DNA from: Trichopria drosophilae
Taxonomy: Eukaryota; Arthropoda; Insecta; Hymenoptera; Diapriidae
NCBI GenBank assembly: GCA_030407085.1
Contig: CM059582.1
Coordinates: 135,739,001-135,803,000 of the forward strand
DNA length: 64,000 nt
Direction: 5' to 3'
A model generated the notes under the pieces. The model had not been told where the DNA came from, did not search any database, and saw only the letters and a program-made list of their open reading frames with translations. Each line of letters begins with the position of its first letter. Position 1 is the first letter of the stretch. Shown piece after piece: positions 10,377 to 20,122 of this stretch. Both the position numbers and the translations under genes were made by a program.

Positions 10377-11180
10377 ATGCCGCTACCTTCTAGTGCTACG
10401 TCACGCGGCAGGAGGCGCCTATCTGCCAATAACCGTGATTTGGCCAACGCCCGGTCAGCCAATCTACTCGCTCTTCGCTCGTTTCCTTGGGCGAAAGATA
10501 TTCCGTGTTTACATTGATTGCAATTTAGCGTACCATCCTGGCTTGCTATGCGGGTCAGGTGCCTTTTTCTTTGCTGTCAACGGAAGGAGCCGTTCCATCG
10601 AATGTTGCAGCTGCCATGGCAACTGCACTTGTCTCTCAACCTTAGCCAGAATAGCTACAATCAATGACTGCCGCACTTAATGAATTTTGTGTGTCAATTC
10701 AAGCTGATTTAAAAGTCTTTGGTGCCTCATTTGCGAAGCTGTTGAGTGATTTCACCGCTTTCTCGATCCAACAGGATCATCTTGCTCTACAAGTTGCTCT
10801 ACAAAGAGCTAGAAGATTCGCAGAATGCTCACGTCGCTCGTCTTTCTACGCTGGATACCAGAGTTGATGATCTGGATAAGAATGCTACGTTGAACACGCG
10901 ACAAGGTATGTCTGATGCTGTGGCCGAAATTCGTGCGCAGTCGAGATGCACTAAAAATATTTTGATTTATGCTGTTCCGGAAGTTCTTGATGCGGACCTT
11001 GACACCGCCATAAGTCGTGAAGCCGAAATTATTGAGTCTATTTTTAATTTATACAACTTTGAGCTTCCAAGCCCGCTCTCTCACTCACGTATCAGTTGCT
11101 TTTCCCAGCGAGCTCTGCGGCCCAGTCCACTCAGACTTGTCACGAAAGACAAGGAAACAGTTTCCGATTTCTTGTAAATT
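10377..11180 (+). pseudogene. LINE ORF1 (RNA-binding protein) remnant
   Basis: ORF1 probably starts at the ATG at 10377 (MPLPSSATSRGRRRL) and is broken over three frames. The best-preserved part (10746-11177) has a coiled-coil-like Leu/Asp region, then KNILIYAVPE and LRLVTKDKETVSDFL, the two strands of the RRM-like fold found in Jockey/I/R1-group ORF1 proteins. It would bind LINE RNA. The frame then degrades toward 11400. Confidence 0.6.
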
Positions 11181-11449
11181 GTTGGACGTTCGAAGCCACA
11201 GGAGATAGACCAGCTTTGCAGATTATCAAGTTCTCCATCGGTCCAGATCGAACTGGAGAAAGCTCTCGAAGACCTACACAATCAGTCCGGAGAGGCGCAA
11301 CAAAATGTGACTTTGAAATTCAAAGGCGATCGTCCCTACGCCGCAAAAGCTCGCCCACTGCCTTCACAAGCCCCTCAAGAACATCCAGAACATCAACCTG
11401 CGAGTTAGTGTCTGGTGTTATGTTATCATCATGCTTCGTCAGCGTGTGT

Positions 11450-11759
11450 TTTACCGCCCGTAAATCGTACAAATTTATCGCGATCTTCTGAGTCTCGTTT
11501 GGACCAATCATTGTTTTTATTTGTGTTATATCAAAATGTGCGTGGTCTTAATACTAACTTCGATGCGGCTATGTCTATTGCGATTACTGAGAACTTCGAC
11601 GCATATGCGCTAACTGAAACGTGGCTTAGACCATGTGTCCATGGCTCTTTTGTTTTTCCATGTGCCGACTTCTCTGTGTTTCATCATGAACGGCCTGCTC
11701 GACCAGGCGGCGGTGTTTTATTCGCGGTTAAACGGGTTATACCTTGCATAGGTTACTAA
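11450..11759 (+). pseudogene. LINE apurinic-like endonuclease, N-terminal fragment
   Basis: The frame carries YQNVRGLNTN (catalytic Asn region) and ALTETWL (catalytic Glu region), followed by a GGGVLFAVKR motif. These are the first three blocks of the APE-type endonuclease that nicks target DNA for Jockey/R1-type LINEs. It stops at 11757-11759, and the later His/Asp motifs and the whole RT are absent. Confidence 0.75.
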
Positions 11760-12055
11760 TTCGTGGTTACGTACTTTCCATTAGTTGTTGTCATACCAAC
11801 TATGGCTTATATTTCCCTCTTAAGCGTATGTTACCTTGTTAAATAATTTTTCTATGGCATCGGCCACGCATGTGGATATTTTCTGCGAATATTGGCTCTT
11901 TCTGCATTTTCACATCTTCTCTTCGATTAGTTTTAAGATTGTTCACGAGCACCTACTCTGTGTTTATTGTATTTTGTATGTACTCGGCCTCTTAGTGGTC
12001 CTTGTGATTGTGGGGTCATACGAGTTGAATAAATCAAATCAAATTAAATCAAGTC

Positions 12056-12389
12056 ATGAAAAATTTTCAGTGAAACATATTATCTTCATTTATGTGTAGA
12101 TTAATTCAACACTTACAAAAAAGTGGGATTTAATCTATTCTATTCAAAAACGCTACAATTAACGAATAAATCAGTATGTAAGTTATTTTCTCAATTCAAC
12201 TGCACATAATTCAAGTGAAAATTTTAATTTCATTGATTTAAACTTTTTACATTTATCTCGCTTGCAATTGATGTCCTTAGATCCGTTTGAAAGTTGCAGT
12301 TCGTGCAATATCGTTTCTTTTCTTTCTAACCGGTTATCAAATCTTTTCAACAGTTTGACGTTTAAGCTCGCAATCTCGTAACTCCGTTA
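12056..12389. other. AT-rich sequence without recognised features
   Basis: Between the LINE tail and the mariner-like fragment. No frame of interest and no repeat boundary seen. Confidence 0.4.
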
Positions 12390-12895
12390 ATATTCATTAT
12401 GTGTTAATATCATACACACCGCAGCAGTATGCGAAAATGTTAATTCACTACGGGTTTGCATTCGAACAATCTCGTCCCGCGACGCGATTGTATCAGGAAC
12501 GCAACGTGATTGCGCGTGCAGTAGATCGGACTGTCAATTTTGGAACTCTAATTCCAAGTCGAACTGATGTCGGGGGTCACAATCGAGTTGCTGTCGACGT
12601 CGAGGAAAATATTGAAAGGACGTTCGACGAGACACCGGCAACGAGTACAAGGAGAGCTTTCATAGCGATTAAACATCGACCATACTGTGGTACATAAGGT
12701 ACTTAAAGATGATGGTCGACATCCATACCATTATCGTCGGGTACAAGATCTGCTATCTACCGATAATATTCGGCGAATAGAATTTTGTGCTGATATTTCG
12801 GCACAAATTCGTGCTGATCCCAACTTTCACATCCTCTGGACTGAAGAATGTAACTTCACAAATGAAGGAATCTTCAATTATAATAATTAATAAAT
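12390..12895 (+). pseudogene. Mariner/Tc1-like transposase N-terminal fragment
   Basis: Two plus-strand frames (12401-12697 and 12687-12890, one frameshift near 12690) form the N-terminal half of an IS630-Tc1-mariner-type transposase. They show a helix-turn-helix start (YTPQQYAKMLIHYGF.. followed by LYQER), a second helix-turn-helix, then HPYHYRRVQDL and ILWTEECNFTNEG. The last motif is where the first catalytic Asp normally lies (W-T-D/S-D-E); here it reads T-E-E, so the first acidic residue is changed or displaced. The sequence ends in A/T-rich DNA and the C-terminal half is absent. A matching C-terminal half lies on the other strand at 15420-15895. Confidence 0.65.
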
Positions 12896-13061
12896 AAAAA
12901 ATTCTTTTTAAAAACCACGTTTTTATAAATGGACTAAAAAGGATAAAATAATTTTTCCCATCCACACAGGTCACTAATACCATGCCGAAATAAATACGCA
13001 ATAATTTTTCATTTTATTAGGAAATAAAATATTTGTAAGACTGAAAATGGAAAACGTGGGG

Positions 13062-13144
13062 CGCAATAGAGGTAACTAAAATTAATAGCATATCTAAACT
13101 AGCGTGTCATATTGTTCATTTAAGCATAAGTTACCTCTATTGCG
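13062..13144. repeat. Perfect 16-bp inverted repeat just upstream of the transposase frame
   Basis: CGCAATAGAGGTAACT (13062-13077) is the exact reverse complement of 13129-13144, with 51 bp between. It overlaps the start of the transposase frame. It could be a relic of nested terminal repeats or a rearranged transposon end. Confidence 0.8.
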
Positions 13145-14829
13145 TATCGAGTTAGATCAACCTTTACTTCACAAAACCATCTTAGATATTGTGATGTTTG
13201 GAAGTGGAACAGACGAAAAGTGCAGGGCTGAGATCGTACGCAGCACCAAAACTCTTGATGATGTCCATTTGGCGCTATCAGAACATGGATTTCGTCTAAG
13301 TAGAAGTTCAACTTACCTGCGTTTGTTACCAAGAAATATGAGATCTGAAGAAGGAAAAAGACACGTTCATGCCGTTCCAGTGAAACTGATTCGTGCTCAA
13401 ACTGATCAGCTTAAAATGCACATTGATTCTGCGTTTGCTACAGCTTCTATAAGGTATGTGGAATGTCTTGCCTCTTTACTAGGTCCTAAGGAGGTATTTT
13501 TTTTTGTCGCAAGACGATAAAGCCCGAGTGCCCATTGGAATAGTCGCTGCAAATAAGCAGGCACCATTATTGATGCACATGGAATACCGGATTACTCTAC
13601 CCGATCATGACTGGGTCATTGCTCAGAAGCACAAATTAATTCCATCTGTCTACGCTGGAATATGTGTTCGTCCTGAAGGTATGGGTGAACCAAGTTCAGT
13701 GACTTATTCAGGCTCAATGTATATCGCAGTACGAAGTGGGAAGCATTCATCCTTCACTGCCAGCACGCATGCATTTGATTTTAAGCATTTAGTCGATCTC
13801 GAAATGTTCCAAAGTTTTTCAAAATCCGAGGAAGGCGTTATAAAGCCAATAGTTATCATGACTGCGGATGCATTTGCAATTGAGCATTTTAAGCGATACG
13901 ATCTAGATGCCCTTTTCATTGCCACTAATGCTCCAGGACGCAGCGCTTACAATAGGGTAGAGCGACGAATGGCGCCATTGAGTAAACAGTTAGCAGGATT
14001 GATCTTACCCGTAGATCATTTTGGAACACATCTTGACTCTAATGGAAAAACAACAGATCCCGATCTTGAATGCGAGAATTTTGCTCATGCAGGACGGGTT
14101 CTGGCAGAAGTCTGGAATAGCTTGACGATCGATGGGTACCCCGTTGAAGCAAAATACATCGAACCAAATAATAATGAAACAACAGAACCATCCGAAGTAG
14201 ACATGGTTTGGTACAAAGATCACGTGCGAGAGTGCCAATATCTCCTGCAGATCGTGATGTGCCAGTCTTTAGAATGTTGTGGTCAGTCAAGGAGTAGTCT
14301 TCGGAAAGTTTTACCGAATGGATTTTTCCCGCCGCCTATTCGAATTAAAAATAGCACTGGAGGTCTGTCAATAACGAAACAAAACGATGATGATGGCCAT
14401 TTCGCAAGTTTATTCGTTCGTCGTGCTCTGGATATGGAACCAATCACCACCACGTCAGAGATGCCCTATGATTTCTTTTGTCCATCTGTTATGCATCAAA
14501 TGAATAACAGAATTTGCAAAAAATGTGATCTTTATCATACCTCAAAAAGATCACTGACAAAACATTCCAAAGATGTGCATTCAGATAAAGCTCCAAGCAT
14601 CAACACTCGTCCAGTACGCCCTGTACGTGTTGCGGCCAGGAGAGCAAGGGAATTGTTGAGTATCATTCGCGATACTAACACTGGGAACGAAGATGCAGAG
14701 TGGCTTTCAGAGGAGGAAGTGGATGTGCTGGAAGAAAATACTGAGCCTAGTGAAGAAAAATCTCATCAAGTTATCGACAAACTTAATGAATGGCTCACGA
14801 GTCCCTGGTCACACGAACCTAGTTCCTAA
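13104..14829 (+). pseudogene. Transposase-like protein, possibly Zator/ISAzo13 type, one frameshift
   Basis: Two frames, 13104-13502 and 13507-14829, form one protein of about 575 residues interrupted only at a run of nine T (13497-13505). The N-terminal part has RLSRSSTYLRLLPR. The centre has SQDDKARVPIG and later NAPGRSAYNRVERRMAPLS, which resembles the S-x-Y-N-x-(I/V)-E-H/R block of ISAzo13/Rhodopirellula-type DDE transposases, to which eukaryotic Zator elements are related. A C2H2-type finger (CKKCDLYHTSKRSLTKHSKDVH pattern, shown only as Cys2-His2) lies near residue 350 of the second frame, and the tail is acidic. A segment normally between the first catalytic Asp and the S-Y-N-E block looks shortened. 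The N-terminus is probably truncated. The family call comes from memory of motifs; the coding potential itself is clear. Confidence 0.55.
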
Positions 14830-14989
14830 TATAAATGTCTATACATAATAGTTATCAGTAGATTCTCTTACAATGTAAAACTAATGTGATTTAGTCTTAA
14901 GAATAAATTTGATAAATCAAATATTAGAAAAATTATTATAGGAGTAGTATTAATATAATGCAATACCCCAGTCAAATTTGATGAAAAAT

Positions 14990-15390
14990 TTGCTGACGTT
15001 ATACTTGAATGGCCCCAAAAGTGTTCGTACTCGTTTCTACTACTGTTGACCGCTTTTAACATCATGCAAACGGCCTCAATGGTTGGGGGTTTCCTTGGTT
15101 GAACAACAGTATAAAAGTGATTGTTAACTGTGTCTTACCGAAATGCATAATTAAACACTTTTCAGATTAAAAACATTTAATCAACTTTCATATGCAACTT
15201 TAATAAACATGTGCAAAATATTTTAAAATATAAAAAGCTAATTTGTGAAAGGGCTGAAGTCTAAATAAATGACTGTGTGAAATGTTTCTTAGTTTAAATT
15301 CAATTTATTACAAACGTTAGTCTAATTTTTGTTGATCTAAAGCAAGGACAGGTAATGACAAATTCTTAATGTAACATTTTGATAAATAAA
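14990..15390. repeat. Dispersed repeat related to 27855-27965, 18350-18375 and 9890-10140
   Basis: The block GGGTTTCCTTGGTTGAACAA with a TATAAAAGTG box recurs at 27865-27905. The block GCTGACGTTATACTTGAATG recurs with changes at 18351-18370. The stretch 15240-15390 matches 9890-10140. No coding sequence. Confidence 0.55.
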
Positions 15391-15419
15391 AAAATCAATT
15401 TTTAATTTCATTTATTTAC

Positions 15420-15895
15420 ATCGGCCTCTTTCTTTTCAAAATGGGTTTGAACTGCCACCCGTCTCGTTCAACACACACTCTACACCGGTTCCTCTAATTG
15501 TTCACTGCCTTAAGAAGCATCTCCTCTTGGAGGGTGACAAATGCTTCATGGAGCCGTTGTATTCATTCTTTCTCCGTGTTTTAGGGGGAGTTTGAATACA
15601 TAATTTGTTATGTAACCCTACAAGAAATAGTCCAGCAGAGTTAAGTGTGTGGACCGAGCTGGCCAATTTACTGGACCTCCCCTACCAATCCAGTTATCAG
15701 GAAAGGCCCTATCTAAATGTACTCTCACTTGTCTTCCGAAGTGCTCAGGCGCTCCATCATGCTGGAAAATAATGTTCATTTGCATATCTTGAGGAAGTTC
15801 TTCCGGCAAAAGTGGCAAAGCCCTCGATAGAAATGACAAATACGCAGCAGCATTTAGTCCCGGAGGCAGTACATATGGTCCCGCCTATTTCATTG
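15420..15895 (-). pseudogene. Mariner/Tc1-like transposase C-terminal fragment
   Basis: The minus strand encodes the C-terminal half of the same general type of transposase as 12390-12895. IIFQHDGAPEHFGR carries the second catalytic Asp (H-D-G-A-P), and WPARSTHLTLLDYFL carries the third Asp position (normally S-P-D-L-T-P-L-D-F-F-L-W; here the first P-D is T-H, so that acidic residue is lost). In-frame stops occur before and after the 73-residue open part. DNA cleavage activity is not possible. Confidence 0.68.
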
Positions 15896-16539
15896 AAATA
15901 CCTTTGTAATTACGTTATACTGCAATACATGTCAGATATCATAGTTCTATTTTTATACTGCAATACAAATGAGTTTTAATTTGCTTATTTCAACGCATAA
16001 TATACGCCAATCGCGTATTGATCCAAAGTATTCCATTTGGTCATTTTCGGTAAAATGTAGAAGAAATTTGTTCATCAAATATCTACTTTCAAAATTGAAA
16101 AGAAGTCATGAATGCAATCCATGTCTGTTTTAAGAAGGATGTATTCGTAGTATGATTCTTTTTGTGGAAATTTTCTGACTGAATACCACGAATAATTCGG
16201 GCTTTATTTACATGGGATGCAAAATTCCAGAAATTTCCAGACCTAAAGAAAACCTTCTATCGCCAGTATATCTTAAAATCGTTTTTTTTTTTGTAATTTT
16301 GTTTACTTGTCTAAACGGAAAGCGTCACTATATTTCTACAACATTCGTGACAATTAGAGCAGGACGCTGTGCCAATTTAAAAAAAAGAGATTAATTGATT
16401 TGTAGACAATAACAGTGTAGTTATTTTAACAAAATCTGTTGAATACGCACATATGTACATTAGTCAGATTTACTTGCCAACTTTACGCCATCTGTGGCTA
16501 ATCGAGCAAGGCTTAGTCATCATCCGACACAGGATGATA
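15896..16539. other. AT-rich sequence without recognised features
   Basis: No supported gene. An open frame at 16212-16394 has a hydrophobic stretch but no family resemblance and is probably chance. Confidence 0.4.
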
Positions 16540-16877
16540 CAAACAAATAAACAATCACAAATATACTACACATAATCAACATCGTCAACAGTTAGTCGGC
16601 GGCCTATGCCGTAGCAGGCGCAACGCAAATATTGACTTATTTTCATTCAAGACAATATTTACGAAGCGTCAACCACGGAAAACCATTCACGGTGTCGATA
16701 ACTACCGACTGGTGTCGGTAGCAGTTCCAAACTCGTACCTTCGCCCAGCAAGGTTTCCTGCATTATCAGCAATGGAAATAAACAGAAAAAGTTGCCGGAC
16801 TGGGATTCGAACTCACGACCTAAGGAACACTCAGTTTACGAGGCGAGCATGCTAACCACTTAACCATCGCGTTCCCT
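16540..16877 (-). mobile_element. tRNA-derived SINE, copy 1
   Basis: The minus strand has RNA polymerase III promoter boxes: box A at complement 16851-16866 (TGGTTAAGTGGTTAGC) and box B at complement 16802-16816 (GTGAGTTCGAATCCC). They are spaced as in a tRNA, but there is no complete tRNA fold. A body of about 220 bp toward lower coordinates matches a second copy at 41010-41430 and ends near a T/G-rich tail (16540-16590). SINEs are transcribed by Pol III and moved by LINE enzymes. The tail boundary is approximate. Confidence 0.75.
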
Positions 16878-17275
16878 AAAATCTGTTAAGTGTCCCAGTC
16901 TGATATTCATCATCACGCTTTTTGTTTAAACAACTTAAAAAAATTTGAAGAATCAATTTCAATTTGACCTTGAATTTTAAGATAAAATTTTATGTTTTTA
17001 ACGAACTTTTATAACTTGCTTTACGCTCGTGAAATAAACCTTTAAACATCACTTTTCATATGTGGACTTTTGTGCATTCTACTCATAAATGTGGTAAATT
17101 GAAAAATGGGCGTTCTACAACTTTCATTTTTTCGTCCTGGGCATTTCAGGAAATTTGCCCCATATGTGAGGTTAAAATAAAAAATAAAAGGGAATTTAAA
17201 AGAATACGAGTATGAAATTTGTAATCAGTTGTTCAATTTCCTTCAAAACAATGGCTAAAATTGAAAAATCGAAGC

Positions 17276-17346
17276 AATTTGTATGCTTCATGATCGAATC
17301 AAAACCTTGAATGAAGGTTTTGATTCGGTCATGAATCATACAAATT
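17276..17346. repeat. Near-perfect 33-bp hairpin
   Basis: Arms 17276-17308 and 17314-17346 are reverse complements with 2 mismatches and a 5-base loop. The inner part is GAATCAAAACCTT / AAGGTTTTGATTC. Surrounding DNA is non-coding. It could be a tiny foldback element or a small-RNA hairpin. Confidence 0.8.
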
Positions 17347-18250
17347 CAACTAGATTTCTGTGCACTTTAAAGTTTTGACCGGCCTAGTGACAACGCGATT
17401 TAACGCGCTTGGGTGTACATTACATGGCATGCAGTTCTATTCGATATATTCATTCCGCAGCATGCGATCCTAGCGGCGGAAAAAGGAATTGGGTCATTTT
17501 GGACCAATCATATTAGGGTTTTTCAAATACCTTCGTTTATCCATATTTTTTTACGAAATAACACTTTAATAATTTAATAGTTTTTTTTAACCGCTGCATA
17601 ATGAAACAATAATACCTACATGATGAAATATGAATTATCGTATTGAGAATTTAAGAACCTCTAACAAAATTTAAACTATTTTGTGAATATTTGCATTATG
17701 GAAAAATGTGTTTTTGTGAACGTGTTCAAAAAGTAAATCCGTTATTCCATTTGATTAATAACCAAATTACTCTATTTCCTCAATAGGGTCGCACGCAGCG
17801 GAATTAAGGGTGTTCTAAAGTGGTATGCCGATAAAGTAGGAAGTTATGCTAAAAACCGTAAATTAAAAATAAGTGAATCAATTATTTCAGATTCAGGCTC
17901 TGTAAGGACAATTCTAATTACATACGAACTCCTAAAAAATACCAAATAAATTGATTGTCAATTGACCAAGTCTTTATAAAAATAAAAAAATCATTTATTT
18001 CCGAAAATTCTCGGTGTATTCAATTAATGTCTTTTGTAGTTTTTATGAGACCGTATACAGTAATTAGAATTACCCATACAATGCCCGAATTTCGAAAAAT
18101 TGATTCAGTCATCTTTAATTTGTGGTTTCTAGTGAAAATTGCTACCTTATCAGCGTTGAGGACCGCCTGAACAAGGTATATACTCTATCGAGAGTACCAT
18201 CGTAATAAGGCGAAACAATAAAATAGGTTACTAATGGCAAAGTAATAATA
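17347..18250. other. AT-rich intergenic sequence
   Basis: No supported gene or repeat. The open frame at 17955-18170 has no recognisable content. Confidence 0.4.
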
Positions 18251-18256
18251 TATTGT

Positions 18257-18361
18257 ATACATGCTGACGTAAGATTTCGTCGTCCTCCCCCCCCCCCCCC
18301 CCCCCATGTCAGCATGTGTCAGGATTCTCCAACCCCTCCCCCCCCCTAACATGCTGACGTA
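18257..18361. repeat. Poly(C) tracts between copies of an ACATGCTGACGTAA motif
   Basis: A 19-base C run (18287-18305) and a 9-base C run (18338-18346) lie between direct copies of ACATGCTGACGTAA (18259 and 18348), with an inverted relative (CATGTCAGCATGT, 18305-18317) in the middle. The minus strand is therefore rich in G runs that could form quadruplexes. Confidence 0.75.
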
Positions 18362-18377
18362 ATACTTGAATGACCCC

Positions 18378-18730
18378 TTTAAAGCAAGAAATCGTATTTT
18401 TAAAATGGCATAAAAACACTCGATGTGGTTCGATTCGCCGTACCGCACGAACGCCGATCAAAACCTCGACCTTATATCGGAGCCTTAGGAAATACGGGAT
18501 TTTATTAAGGCAAATCAAAGAAAGCACTCACGGTGATTTTGCAAAGAAAACTGTATATTAAAACTTAGAATACAGTGAGAGCGTCTCGGAGTAATTTTCC
18601 CGATTCGCACGTGCAGTTCACCGAACTGTCTCCTTTTCTTATCAAAAGGCACGTGCCATGTTGGAATCGGTGCGTATGCAAATTTCGTCGATCACGTGAT
18701 TATCAGGTAAAGCCAATTCATACGCAACCA
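18378..18730 (-). repeat. BEL-1 probable 3' LTR (partial)
   Basis: 353 bp colinear with 24321-24737. The largest differences are a missing A/T-rich insertion and a missing 'CGAGCGCGTGATCTTGC'-type segment. An AATAAA polyadenylation signal is present on the minus strand (complement of TTTATT near 18500). The outer end is lost. Confidence 0.7.
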
Positions 18731-18888
18731 ACCATACCGCACGTTTCGTTACAGTTAAGGTAACGAAAATTTGCTATATCACACCTCAACGAACATTAAT
18801 AACAACAGTGCAGGATCCGCACGCCATGAATAATCAGGGGCTGATTGTAGAAACACAAAACCAACATAAATATATAATCCAAAAAACA

Positions 18889-20061
18889 TTAGTTTTCAGG
18901 TAACCGACATAATTTATGTACCAGACGCATAAGTTCGTCCGAAGCCAATTTAACACGACAAACCCGAACTAAGCCACCGCTACCCGTAAAACACTCAATA
19001 ATGCGACCTAACGGCCATTGAGCCAGTGGCTCTTCGCTATGTACTAAGACTAAATCCCCTATCTTTAGATTAGGTTGAACGTTACGCCATTTATTACGCT
19101 TTTGCAAAGTGACTAAATAATCTTTCTGCATAGCACGCCAAAATCCATCACGGATCCGCCGCACCAATTGCCAACGGGTCAAATGACTTTCTAGGGCGTC
19201 TAAAAGAGAGGGCTCAGGATAGGCCGTCAAAGGACTGCCAATTAAAAAATGACCCGGGGTTAGGGCGGAAACATCATCCAAATCCTCAGTGAGCGGAGTC
19301 AAAGGTCGGCAGTTGAGACACGCCTCAATCTGACAAATTAGGGTAGTAAACTCCTCAACAGTGAGAGCGTGGTTCGATACGACTCGACAGAAATGATGTT
19401 TCATCGATTTTATCCCGGACTCCCAGATACCTCCAAAGTGTGGTGAGGTAGGAGGGATATAACGCCACGTTATTCCTTCAGAAGCGAAGGTAGCGCCAAC
19501 AGTCGGATCATTTAAGACCGATTGAATGGTCTTTCAAATTTCATTCTCTGCTCCTCTGAAGTTCTTGCCATTATCACTGAACATAATGGAAGGAGTGCCA
19601 CGGTGAGAGCAAAAGCGCTTAAATGCGGCAATGAACGCTACAGTGATACAATCCATTGCTAATTCAATGTGCACAGCTTTGGTACGAAGGCAAACAAAGA
19701 GCGCAACCCACGACTTATGAGCATGCTGACCTCTGCCGGAAAACTTGCGGACAAAAAACGGGCCGGCATAGTCAACTGCAACGCTGGCGAATGGAGGAGC
19801 GACAGTAACTCTAGCCGACGGTAATGGAGCCATTTTTTGGCAGGATTCGCATTTCGCGATACAATTCTGGACCAATGAGCGGGCACGAATGACCCAATAT
19901 TGCTCTCTTAACAGACGAAGAGTCAATAATGTACCTCCATGTAGCGTACGCAAGTGCATACGTCGTATAATCAATTGGGTGACGAAATGATCAGCCAAAA
20001 TAATCGGGTGTTTAAAAGAGTCGGCGCCCTGTGCTTGAAGCAAACGTCCACCTACGCACAC
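18889..20061 (-). pseudogene. BEL-1 integrase
   Basis: Two minus-strand frames. 19534-20061 has the HHCC zinc module (HLRTLHGGT.., CIAKCESCQK), then the first catalytic Asp (VDYAGPFF) and the second (FSDNGKNFRGAE). After a frame break near 19530 the third residue (Glu) is in FGGIWESGIKS, just upstream of 18889-19404, which holds the remaining core and C-terminal domain (LIGSPLT, WQLVRRI..FW, KIGDLVLV). All three catalytic positions are kept, but the frame is interrupted. Confidence 0.85.
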
Positions 20062-20122
20062 GACACCATCGTCACTAAGATACGGATCGAGTAGCGCTCT
20101 ACGACTTCCTTTAGGTGGTTTC

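Larger units (their letters stand above)
10141..12055 (+). mobile_element. Internally deleted LINE (Jockey/R1-like) copy
   Basis: A plus-strand non-LTR retrotransposon with a GC-richer 5' leader (10141-10376), ORF1, the first part of an endonuclease ORF2, and a 3' end at about 12030-12055 with AATAAATC followed by AAATC-like short repeats. Nearly all of ORF2 (rest of endonuclease, whole RT) is missing between about 11760 and 11850, so the copy is dead. The 5' and 3' ends indicate a once full-length insertion that lost its middle. Confidence 0.65.

Noticed and set aside
16780..16870. tRNA gene on the minus strand
   Set aside because: A and B boxes are present, but the acceptor and anticodon stems do not fold properly and the sequence continues into a repeat shared with 41010-41435; it is a SINE head.
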